This document shows, one piece after another, positions 43,300-51,672 of a stretch of DNA of 64,000 bases. The translations under genes and the position numbers were made by a program. The stretch is from positions 62,001 through 126,000 of the forward strand of contig CALWRY010000001.1 of assembly GCA_944384065.1 (NCBI GenBank). Direction: 5' to 3'. Source of the stretch: an uncultured Enterocloster sp. (lineage in GTDB: Bacteria; Bacillota; Clostridia; Lachnospirales; Lachnospiraceae). The notes under the pieces were generated by a model. That model was not told the DNA's origin. It saw only the letters and a program-made list of their open reading frames with translations, and made no database searches. Every line of letters begins with the position of its first letter. Position 1 is the first letter of the stretch.

Positions 43300-45483
43300 T
43301 TATTTTTGTATCGCATATGTCAATATTTCTTCCTCTGAATATGTCTTGTCGCCCAAAAGCTCCGATATCTTATTAAAGCATAAAACCATATCCTTTTTAA
43401 TTTTCTCAAATAATGCCGCCTTTTCATCATAGTCAAACTGTCCGGATCTAATGTCATCTATCAAATCCTGCAGCTGCTTCTGTTTCTGCCGCATCTCTAG
43501 TTCAATTGCCCCTGTAAGCTCACCTGACTTATAAACCAGTTCCTGCTCAAAGGCAGCTTCGATCTTCATGGTAATCTCCTCTTTGCTATCCGCAATGCTT
43601 TGTACAGTTGCCCCCTTCATCCCAAGGATAATTTGGTTCCCAATACCCGAAGCGTTTTTCCGCAAGCTTATAATTCCCCATATTGCACGGGCAGCATAGT
43701 AAATCCATGCGGGCGGGAAGATAGAGGCTACTACAAAGGCGAGTATATAATCTCCCATCTCCTTCATTAAATTTTCTTTAATAAATGTGCCCCAGGGTTT
43801 TTTCCCTTCAACGCCTGTGGTGATCATATCATCAAAGTTGAAAAGCAAGGCACCGCTGATGAGCGCCTGTATGATACTCATATCCCCTGAAACGGGATCT
43901 GTAGCCCCCTCTGTTTTCGTCCTGATTCTTTTAGCTGCTGATTCGGTTCCCCTCTGACCTGCCGCAACAACATCCGCAACCAGCTTCTGGAAATCAAATC
44001 CGTCCAGCTTTACACTTTTTATATTTTCCGCATAACCCTGCAGTTGGCTGACCAGACGCTGGATAACAGGCTCGCTGTTTACAATGATTTTATTTACCAT
44101 TTTTTCAACTTCACTCTGTATATAAGCCTCCACTAATTCTATAATAGGCCTCATTAGCCTCTCGAACTCTTTATCCCGGGCCATTTGGTCTGCCCCTTCA
44201 GGATCAAAAATATCCTGAATCCTGTATTTGGCTTTTAAAGCGAAGATCTTCCCCTCGTCCAGTATTCCAAAGTCAATTTTCTTTCCTTTAAAATAATCAT
44301 CCCAATTATTTTCACTGCTCGTTAGGAAATTTTGATAGGCAGACTGAACATTTACCAGCATTTCTCTCATGCCCATATCCAGCGCCTGATTCATCCCATC
44401 TAAGTTCCTTATAATTTCATCGATTGCTGCCTGCTGCTTCTCTTTTTTACTCTCTAGCTCCTCTACTTTTGATTTACCCAGTTCCAGAATCTCTGCCATA
44501 TGATCGCTTGTGGAACCAAGCATGCCTGCCATGCGGGGCATAAATCCTTTATATCCTGCTATATCCCGGTCATCCGCTCCCAGGAACTCATAAAGAGCTT
44601 TCTCAAATTCTGGCACGCCGGTGTATGCGTCTTCTTCGGGCTTCACCTCCTTATCTATGTATATGATACCTTTCCGTTCCCTTTTAGGTATTCCAGTACG
44701 TGCACAAAATGAAGTCAATGCATCTATACAAAACACTCGGGAATCATATAATTTTTGATCAAAATTTCCATCATCATCTGTAAATACATCTTCAAGATCA
44801 TGCCTCAGTTTTTCCCGGAAACTATCTTCATCCTGCTCTTGAACCATATTATACCAGTTCACAACAAAAAAAACATTTTTCAACTGCCTGCGGCGGAAAT
44901 TCTTTTCCACATATTCCTTTGCTTTTTGATCCATTGCCTGCGTCGCATGCATCATAAATACAATCGCATCTGCTTTTTTTGCAAAATCCCCTGCCGTCTT
45001 ATCGTCTGTCGTTGTATTCCCCAGGCCAGGTGAATCCACAAAAATCACCGTTGGATTTCTTAGCCTGCGTTTCAATTCAACATAGGAAACTTCCGTGAAT
45101 TTCTCCTCATTCTGGAATTCCAACCGGTATTTCTCTCCAAACTCGGACAAAGGGATAATCTCATCAGGCCGATCCGTGTCACGGTACTTAATGACTGCTT
45201 TGTCGCTGTCCTCTCCGTTTACAATTTTGGTAATGACCGGCGTTTCCGGGTTAATGGAAACGGTTAGAAGCGGTTGGCGCATCATGGCATTCAGCGTAGT
45301 TGATTTTCCGGCGCTGAATCCGCCTGTAAACATGACAGAAAATAGACCCTTCATATATTCCTTAATTTTATCTGCAATCTGATCCGCCTCAACATTCATT
45401 CCCGCCATGCGAAGCTGTTCCTCATACTGAATCATCTGGGCAATTACACTGTCCCTAAGTGCCTGCGCTTTTGTTTTTCCCAT
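43300..45483 (-). CDS. Dynamin-like GTPase with membrane segment (second)
   Basis: A 727-residue dynamin-family GTPase. The P-loop is GGFSAGKST (residues 54-62), the switch region has INPETPVITK, G3 is DSPGLGNTTTDD (150-161) and G4 is like VVNWYNM. A long helical stalk with a coiled coil (KSKVEELESKKEKQQAAIDEI) follows. Around residues 590-620 lies a hydrophobic stretch (YILAFVVASIFPPAWIYYAARAIWGIISL) that should act as the paddle or transmembrane anchor, as in bacterial dynamin-like proteins. The start at 45483 has GGAGG eight bases upstream; an earlier ATG would overlap the preceding gene. It should polymerise on or pull together membranes using GTP. Confidence 0.88.
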   Translation of the reverse strand: MGKTKAQALRDSVIAQMIQYEEQLRMAGMNVEADQIADKIKEYMKGLFSVMFTGGFSAGKSTTLNAMMRQPLLTVSINPETPVITKIVNGEDSDKAVIKYRDTDRPDEIIPLSEFGEKYRLEFQNEEKFTEVSYVELKRRLRNPTVIFVDSPGLGNTTTDDKTAGDFAKKADAIVFMMHATQAMDQKAKEYVEKNFRRRQLKNVFFVVNWYNMVQEQDEDSFREKLRHDLEDVFTDDDGNFDQKLYDSRVFCIDALTSFCARTGIPKRERKGIIYIDKEVKPEEDAYTGVPEFEKALYEFLGADDRDIAGYKGFMPRMAGMLGSTSDHMAEILELGKSKVEELESKKEKQQAAIDEIIRNLDGMNQALDMGMREMLVNVQSAYQNFLTSSENNWDDYFKGKKIDFGILDEGKIFALKAKYRIQDIFDPEGADQMARDKEFERLMRPIIELVEAYIQSEVEKMVNKIIVNSEPVIQRLVSQLQGYAENIKSVKLDGFDFQKLVADVVAAGQRGTESAAKRIRTKTEGATDPVSGDMSIIQALISGALLFNFDDMITTGVEGKKPWGTFIKENLMKEMGDYILAFVVASIFPPAWIYYAARAIWGIISLRKNASGIGNQIILGMKGATVQSIADSKEEITMKIEAAFEQELVYKSGELTGAIELEMRQKQKQLQDLIDDIRSGQFDYDEKAALFEKIKKDMVLCFNKISELLGDKTYSEEEILTYAIQK

Positions 45484-45511
45484 ACCTATTTCCTCCTCGT
45501 ATAAATAATGA

Positions 45512-47155
45512 TTATCCAAACATCTCCTCCAGTTTGGGCAGTTCTTCTTTTTGAATCTGCAAAATCAAGCTGCGCCTCTGTCCAGCCCACACAGCTTTCT
45601 CCTTTAATTCCGCCAACCTATTCAATACCAAATTGACAAAGCTTTTATATTCCTCCTCCACGGCATTCCCTGCCTCCTCTGCGAGAACATTAATTGAGCG
45701 GGAGCATTCTTCCTGCACTTCCTTGTTTATAATCTGGCAAAGACTATGTACCTGTCGGATCATTGCCTCTCTATTCTCCGCCTCTATTTTTTCCCTGGAC
45801 AGTTTTTTTACTAATTGTGAACCAACGGCCGTCCCCACTGCCAGTGGAACATAGCCCAAGACAATTGCCGGTATAGCCACAGCCAGCATCGCCTTGCTGT
45901 AAAAATTCAATTTTTTCTTTGTGTTAGAAGCGTCTTTATCAATCTGGATTTTCCATTGGATTTCCTTTTGTGGAATAGGTGCAGGTTCTGTTACTCCTCC
46001 ATTTATATTTTCCTCAAAAAATTCTCCCGCATCATTTTTCATTACTTCTGTTAGTCTTTCACCTAATCTTTTTAATTCCTCTTTCATCAATTTTTGCAAT
46101 TGTCCGATACACTCTCTTCCTGCTGTTTCCAGAAATCGGGGAAGCATTCTTCCTGCATAATTTATATCTTCTGTTTTGTGAAGAGTCTCCACAATATTGC
46201 TCTCCAGGCTAGCAGTATATTGATCGATTGCCTTATAGCAGGAATATTGTATCGTTCCTTTTATTTCACTTCTTGCACGGTCTGCAGCTAATTTTCCTCT
46301 CCGAATCATCTGCTCCTGATGGCTCCTCAAGCTGCAGATAACCTGCTCGATTTCATCCGCATCCAAGGTTGTTTGTTCCGCCAGTTCGTCTAACGCTTCT
46401 TTTGTCTCCCTCAGGCAGATCCTAGCGGACTGAAGCTCTGACAGCTCTGATAACTTCTGCTTTTCCGTAATAAGTTCTTCATGGATGAATGTTCTAAGCT
46501 CACCCGTTCCGATCTCAAAAAATCTCCCGTCTTTTCCTATAGATTTAAGGCACCAATCCACCCGATCCCTTAAAGCTGTATAATCTTCCGAACTGCTAAT
46601 CATCATCCCATCCGATAATAAAATAGCAAATCTGGGAGCCCCAAGATAATTCTGTATATATAATGTAATAAATTCTCTCTCCACTGCTGTAAGCAGACAT
46701 GTCGCACTGGTTATCAAAAAAACATAGTCCGCCTTTGCCAGCTTTTCTCTCCAATCAAAATCCGTAAATCCCGCCTGGCTGCTGATGATTTCGATATTGA
46801 TCTCTCCTAAAAACGAATTCGTTCTATATAGCTGAAGAACAATTGGCTCATTTGTATCCTCTATTAGCCGATCCATATCCTGTATCACATCGTCTTTCCC
46901 CTCGGAAATTTGAATATCAACCGAACTATTTATATCCTGGATGCGGATATTTTCCGGAAGCACCCGGATATCAAAGGCCTCCTTTACCGCCTCCAAAGCT
47001 CCCTTTAAATGTAACGTAAGAAACGTAATGTGCAGTTTATTGTGCGGATGCTGCAGAGCAGCGTTTTCCGCCATTTGCACTATTTTATTCTGTTCCAATT
47101 TCCTCCCAATATCAGCGCAGGCTTCCCGAACTATTGATGCCGTTCCATTCTTCAT
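45512..47155 (-). CDS. Dynamin-like protein lacking a P-loop (third, pseudo-GTPase)
   Basis: A 547-residue protein with the layout of the neighbouring dynamin-like GTPases: an alpha/beta N-terminal domain, a long helical stalk, a hydrophobic hairpin near residues 420-445 (AMLAVAIPAIVLGYVPLAVGTAVGS), then helices. No GxxxxGK[ST] P-loop can be found, and the place of the G3 motif is taken by EIISSQAGFTDFDW; the following KADYVFLITSATCLLTAVEREFI resembles the strand and helix after G3. It would therefore not hydrolyse GTP, and may act as a regulatory partner of the active GTPases. It lies 14 bases after the M48 peptidase gene. The pseudo-GTPase reading is an inference. Confidence 0.65.
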   Translation of the reverse strand: MKNGTASIVREACADIGRKLEQNKIVQMAENAALQHPHNKLHITFLTLHLKGALEAVKEAFDIRVLPENIRIQDINSSVDIQISEGKDDVIQDMDRLIEDTNEPIVLQLYRTNSFLGEINIEIISSQAGFTDFDWREKLAKADYVFLITSATCLLTAVEREFITLYIQNYLGAPRFAILLSDGMMISSSEDYTALRDRVDWCLKSIGKDGRFFEIGTGELRTFIHEELITEKQKLSELSELQSARICLRETKEALDELAEQTTLDADEIEQVICSLRSHQEQMIRRGKLAADRARSEIKGTIQYSCYKAIDQYTASLESNIVETLHKTEDINYAGRMLPRFLETAGRECIGQLQKLMKEELKRLGERLTEVMKNDAGEFFEENINGGVTEPAPIPQKEIQWKIQIDKDASNTKKKLNFYSKAMLAVAIPAIVLGYVPLAVGTAVGSQLVKKLSREKIEAENREAMIRQVHSLCQIINKEVQEECSRSINVLAEEAGNAVEEEYKSFVNLVLNRLAELKEKAVWAGQRRSLILQIQKEELPKLEEMFG

Positions 47156-47169
47156 TGCTTCATTTCCTC

Positions 47170-48093
47170 CTAAATTACACTTACAATTTGTTCTGTTCTT
47201 CGATTCAGCTCCTCATCCGTATAAAGCTCCGTTCCCGCAAAGGGCCTTTTTCCTGTTAGCCTGTAATATTTTTCTGAATTTGCAAATACACGTAGCGCCT
47301 CCATTCGTTTTGCAAGAATGGGATGATCCGCAAAAAGCTCCTGCAGATACCCAATTTGAGAATGTCTCAGGCTGTCGCTGGTACTCTGGATATATGTATC
47401 GACATCAAAATTTTCAACTGCTTCAAATCCAGCTTCCAGTCTTAATAGGGTACGGCAGGCAGTATATATATCTCCACAGCAGAGCAGCCCCGCACGATCC
47501 GCAGAAATTTCTGATCGCCTGCTCCATGCTTTCAGCGGCCAGGATATCAACTGATATACAGCTGGTCCGACAAGAGGAATCAACTGCGAAAAACTGCTCA
47601 TGGTACTAACAACTGTATGGTACAGCACATGTCCCAGAGCAATATGCCCACACTCGTGCCCGATAACAAAGCACACCTCATCATTTTCAAATATATTCTT
47701 CAAAAGACTGCTTACCGCAATATAAACAAACTCATCTGTTCCTACCGTCATCGCATTCAGGCCAGTAATTGATGATGAAATAACCGTATATGGCACATTA
47801 ATTTCCAATGTTTTTGCGCAGTGTCTTATGATATCTCCTATTTCTGATTCTTGATCATCAATACGCAGTCCCGTCGAAAAAATCAATCCGTATTGAGCAT
47901 CTACCGTCAAATCCACTAGACCGGCAAATGCTTTATTTACCATCGGCGAATCCAATACCCGGATAATTCCCGCATCTACTGGATGCGCAAAGTCAAGTGC
48001 ACTGTCCCTGGATTTTTCTGAACGTTCAATTTTTTCATTATTCTTTAAAAACATTTCAAACGATGGACACTCTAAATTATATTTTTTATCCAT
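47170..48093 (-). CDS. M48-family zinc metallopeptidase
   Basis: A 307-residue peptidase with the zinc motif HECGH at residues 146-150 (VIGHECGHIALGH) and the third ligand Glu195 in SEISADRAGL, the standard M48 arrangement. SITGLNAMTVGTDEFVYIAVSSLL before it is the typical edge strand. Unlike HtpX it has no N-terminal membrane helices; only one moderately hydrophobic stretch follows the active site (FSQLIPLVGPAVYQLISWPL), which may dip into the membrane. The start at 48093 is preferred, with AAGGGGAG just upstream. Being encoded with dynamin-like proteins suggests membrane-protein quality control or activation of a partner by cleavage. Confidence 0.88.
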   Translation of the reverse strand: MDKKYNLECPSFEMFLKNNEKIERSEKSRDSALDFAHPVDAGIIRVLDSPMVNKAFAGLVDLTVDAQYGLIFSTGLRIDDQESEIGDIIRHCAKTLEINVPYTVISSSITGLNAMTVGTDEFVYIAVSSLLKNIFENDEVCFVIGHECGHIALGHVLYHTVVSTMSSFSQLIPLVGPAVYQLISWPLKAWSRRSEISADRAGLLCCGDIYTACRTLLRLEAGFEAVENFDVDTYIQSTSDSLRHSQIGYLQELFADHPILAKRMEALRVFANSEKYYRLTGKRPFAGTELYTDEELNRRTEQIVSVI

Positions 48094-48205
48094 ATCTCCC
48101 CTTCTTTCCTCTCTTTGCGAAAGCATATTTAAAAACCACATCATCCATTTAATAGCTAGAGTATATCATCTATTACTATATAGCTTGTCACTTTCTGCGA
48201 AACAT

Positions 48206-48994
48206 CTAACCCTCACAACCGACGGGAATCTCACCAAAATACGAAAGCAGCTCATTTAATTCATATAGCGTATATCGGCCTTTTTTCATGACATATATCA
48301 TAATATTTTCTCTTCGTTTATTTTCTCTGAATGAATATCCTGCTGCTCCCAGTAGCCTCGTACCGTCCTGATAGTTTGGAGTCAGCCCCATTGTAAGCCA
48401 TATTGCATTTTCTCTTGACACATTATAATCAGGATTTCGAAGTTTGCTAAATGTTTGCCTTGAAAAACATAATTTATTGTAATAGTCCGCATCCGTTTTA
48501 TACCCTTCTTTTTCCATTTGCTTTACTAAAAGCTGATAAAAAGACTCATGATTTGCCTTTAACTCATTCTCAAGACTTGGATGCTTGGGTGTACTACAAA
48601 ACTTTTCGACAATAGCCCCTATTTTTGAATTTTTACCATATTTAGATGCTATACTCTTGAGAGTCGTTTGATCGCATGCTTCAAGAATCTGCTTCAGCAC
48701 AATCTCGTCATCAGAACGTTTTTCTGCAAGATACATCCCGCAAGCAGGCGAGATATGACAGAAATTTTGAAAATTATTTCTCCACTCCATTGAATTTTTT
48801 TGGCCCGCTATAAGACCAGTTACTAGATTTACCGCCATATCCTCCATAGAACTTTCGGCATTTTTTTCTTGCATCTTACTTAATAACTTTTCCAGCTCCA
48901 GTACATCAAAAAAATCAATCATATAAATCTCCATTCCGCCGCCTTTCAGCTGGCGGTACAAATAGTAATGAATAGGCATAGCTTGTGAATCCAT
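48206..48994 (-). CDS. Protein with a C-terminal macro-associated HTH-like domain
   Basis: A 262-residue protein, first in the dynamin operon. The C-terminal 115 residues (FYQLLVKQMEKEGYKTDADYYNKLCFSRQTFSKLRN ... GRYTLYELNELLSYF) match a domain I know from the C termini of clostridial macro-domain proteins. It has the form of an HTH (RQTFSKLRN as recognition helix) followed by a small helical unit. The first 140 residues are helical and unrecognised. The start is uncertain: 48994 (MDSQAMPIHYYLY) or 48934 (MEIYMIDFF), the latter with the better ribosome site. A 10-bp palindrome TAATCGATTA lies three bases upstream of the first ATG. It may be the operon's own regulator. Confidence 0.6.
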   Translation of the reverse strand: MDSQAMPIHYYLYRQLKGGGMEIYMIDFFDVLELEKLLSKMQEKNAESSMEDMAVNLVTGLIAGQKNSMEWRNNFQNFCHISPACGMYLAEKRSDDEIVLKQILEACDQTTLKSIASKYGKNSKIGAIVEKFCSTPKHPSLENELKANHESFYQLLVKQMEKEGYKTDADYYNKLCFSRQTFSKLRNPDYNVSRENAIWLTMGLTPNYQDGTRLLGAAGYSFRENKRRENIMIYVMKKGRYTLYELNELLSYFGEIPVGCEG

Positions 48995-48996
48995 CT

Positions 48997-49006
48997 TAAT
49001 CGATTA
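48997..49006. repeat. 10-bp palindrome in front of the dynamin operon
   Basis: Perfect palindrome TAATCGATTA in the leader, between the invertible promoter and the first gene. A possible operator for the HTH-like first protein. Confidence 0.35.
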
Positions 49007-49048
49007 GTTTCAATAAAAACATCTAATTGATCAGCTATTTTCAAAAAA

Positions 49049-49166
49049 GTGTACTTTTCCGAACTTCCATATTTTCTATATATAGTTGATTATATTGCAA
49101 AAACACTGAAAGTACAAGGAAATATGTACAATTTTACAAAAAAATACATTGTTCGGAAAAGTACAC
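49049..49166. repeat. Candidate invertible promoter element with 16-bp inverted repeats
   Basis: GTGTACTTTTCCGAAC at 49049-49064 and its exact reverse complement at 49151-49166 flank 86 bases. Each repeat sits in a wider imperfect dyad. On the left, TTC and AAAAGT (positions 40-50) mirror ACTTTT and GAA (53-63) around the central dinucleotide GT (49051-49052). On the right, the centre is AC (49163-49164), which is GT in the inverted sense. This is the expected form of serine-invertase crossover sites. The serine recombinase gene ends just upstream. The segment carries a minus-strand promoter; inversion would turn it away from the operon. Confidence 0.7.
49089..49117 (-). promoter_or_regulatory. 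Promoter inside the invertible element (ON orientation)
   Basis: Minus strand: -35 TTGTAC (49112-49117), 17-base spacer, -10 TATAAT (49089-49094). The predicted transcript starts near 49082 and reads across the left repeat into the gene at 48994. I found no equally good promoter between 49048 and 48995. Confidence 0.7.
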
Positions 49167-49198
49167 CTTTTCAAGCCATAAGCTCTCCTAATAAATCC

Positions 49199-49851
<653 letters not shown>

Positions 49852-49908
49852 TCAGTCATTTTATTAGTAATCGTTCAGACATTCAAAGTATACCGCGCCA
49901 TTTCCGCC

Positions 49909-49937
49909 TTGTAAGATACTTCTTCCTGCGCTATACT
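49909..49937 (+). promoter_or_regulatory. Promoter of the second AAA-like/PDDEXK gene
   Basis: Plus strand: -35 TTGTAA (49909-49914), 17-base spacer, -10 TATACT (49932-49937); AAAGGAG precedes the ATG at 49969. Confidence 0.65.
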
Positions 49938-49968
49938 AAAATCACATGATAGAAAAGGAGAGTTTTTC

Positions 49969-51672
49969 ATGACTTTGGCAATAAATCCGCCGCGCCCCCT
50001 TCCCATTGGGCTGGACAATTTTGAAAAGGTCATCACCGGCAATTATTTTTATGTAGACAAAACAGAATTAATCGCAGACCTATGGAAAAATCAGGCCGAG
50101 GTCACGCTCTTTACCCGCCCGCGGCGCTTTGGGAAATCGCTGAATCTGAGCATGCTCCAATATTTCTTCGAAAATACAGGGGATGAGGAGATGAATCGCA
50201 GAAATAAGGCGTTATTTTCAGAGCTTGCCATCATGCGGGCTGGCACACCTGTCACCGGCCAGATGGGCCGCTATCCTGTCATTTCCCTGTCCCTTAAGTC
50301 TGCAAAGCAGCCGGACTTCTCTCTGGCTCTCTACTGCATTCGGGAGGAGATTGGACGCGAATTCAAGCGCCACAGCCGGATACTGCCGCATCTTGCGGAG
50401 GGCGAGGAGAAGAACCGCTTCCTGCGCATTATGAATCAGGAGGGAAGCGCGGAGGACTTCGCAACATCTGTCCTGTTCTTATCCCAATGCCTTTCCCGTA
50501 TTTATGAAGAAAAGACCATCATTTTGATCGACGAATACGATGTTCCTCTGGAAAATGCGTACTTTCAAGGCTTTTATGAGGGGATGGCCGGCGTCCTGCG
50601 CTCTCTCTTCGAATCCGCACTGAAGTCCAACCCTCAGCTCCAGTTTGCAGTTATCACCGGCTGTCTGCGCATCTCCAAGGAGTCGATTTTCACGGGTCTC
50701 AATAACCTCAGCGTTATCTCCATTCTGAGCAATCAGTATGATGAGCATTTTGGCTTCAGCCAGCAGGAGGTTGACCGGCTTCTTCAGTTTTACAAGTTAG
50801 AGGATCGCAGGGAGGTTGTAAAGGAATGGTATGACGGATACCGATTCGGAGAATGCCAGGTCTATAATCCCTGGAGCGTTGTCAATTATATTGCGGAGGC
50901 CATTGCCGGCAAAGAAAGCTTTCCAAAAACGTACTGGTCCAACACCAGCTCCAACAGCATCGTAAAGGATCTGGTGGAGCACGCGGATCTGGAGCTGCGC
51001 ACAGAAATTGAAAACCTGATTGCGGGACAGTCCATCGAGAAACAGGTCCACGAAGATATCACCTATGAGGATATTCACGAATCCGAGGACAATCTGTGGA
51101 ATTTCCTGCTCTTTACCGGCTACCTGAAGGCCGTGGGAAGCCGTATGGAGGGGACGCGCCAATATCTGTCCCTGGAAATTCCCAATATGGAGGTCAAATA
51201 TATTTATGAAAATACAATCACTGCCTGGTTTGACCGCAAGATCCGCGCCGCAGATTTATCGCAGTTTTACTCGGCGTTAGAAAATGGAAACACTGAGAAA
51301 ATGGAACAGATGCTCACGGAAATCCTGTCAGAATCTATCAGCTTTTACGATTATGCGGAGAATTATTATCATGGATTTTTGGCCGGTCTCCTTCGGGGAA
51401 ATGGCAAATATATCGTAAAATCCAACCGGGAAAGCGGACGCGGGCGCCCTGATCTCATTCTCAGGACGCCCAGCGTAAGAGGAAAGGCGATTATTTTAGA
51501 GTTGAAAACCGCAGACAGCCTAAGCGATATGGAAGGCCGCTGTCAGGAGGCGCTCCGGCAGATTGAAGAAAGCAATTATCGAAAAGATTTAGAAAAAGAA
51601 GGCTTTCGCCAAATCGATGCCTATGGCATCTGCTTCTGGAAAAAGGAGGCCATGGTGCAGAGGCTCCCTTAA
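49969..51672 (+). CDS. AAA-ATPase-like/PD-(D/E)XK nuclease-fold protein (paralogue)
   Basis: A 567-residue paralogue of the protein at 19153 with the same architecture: YFYVDKTELIADLW, TLFTRPRRFGKSLNLSML (near residue 45), TIILIDEYDVPLENA (near 190), EWYDGYRFGECQVYNPWS, and the C-terminal nuclease-like core RPDLILRTPSVRGKAIILELK. Large stretches match the other copy nearly word for word (ITGCLRISKESIFTGLNN). It has its own promoter and overlaps the convergent hemZ end by four bases. It lies on the hemZ edge of the accessory block. Biochemical role unknown; such genes are often multi-copy and near variable regions. Confidence 0.85.
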   Translation: MTLAINPPRPLPIGLDNFEKVITGNYFYVDKTELIADLWKNQAEVTLFTRPRRFGKSLNLSMLQYFFENTGDEEMNRRNKALFSELAIMRAGTPVTGQMGRYPVISLSLKSAKQPDFSLALYCIREEIGREFKRHSRILPHLAEGEEKNRFLRIMNQEGSAEDFATSVLFLSQCLSRIYEEKTIILIDEYDVPLENAYFQGFYEGMAGVLRSLFESALKSNPQLQFAVITGCLRISKESIFTGLNNLSVISILSNQYDEHFGFSQQEVDRLLQFYKLEDRREVVKEWYDGYRFGECQVYNPWSVVNYIAEAIAGKESFPKTYWSNTSSNSIVKDLVEHADLELRTEIENLIAGQSIEKQVHEDITYEDIHESEDNLWNFLLFTGYLKAVGSRMEGTRQYLSLEIPNMEVKYIYENTITAWFDRKIRAADLSQFYSALENGNTEKMEQMLTEILSESISFYDYAENYYHGFLAGLLRGNGKYIVKSNRESGRGRPDLILRTPSVRGKAIILELKTADSLSDMEGRCQEALRQIEESNYRKDLEKEGFRQIDAYGICFWKKEAMVQRLP

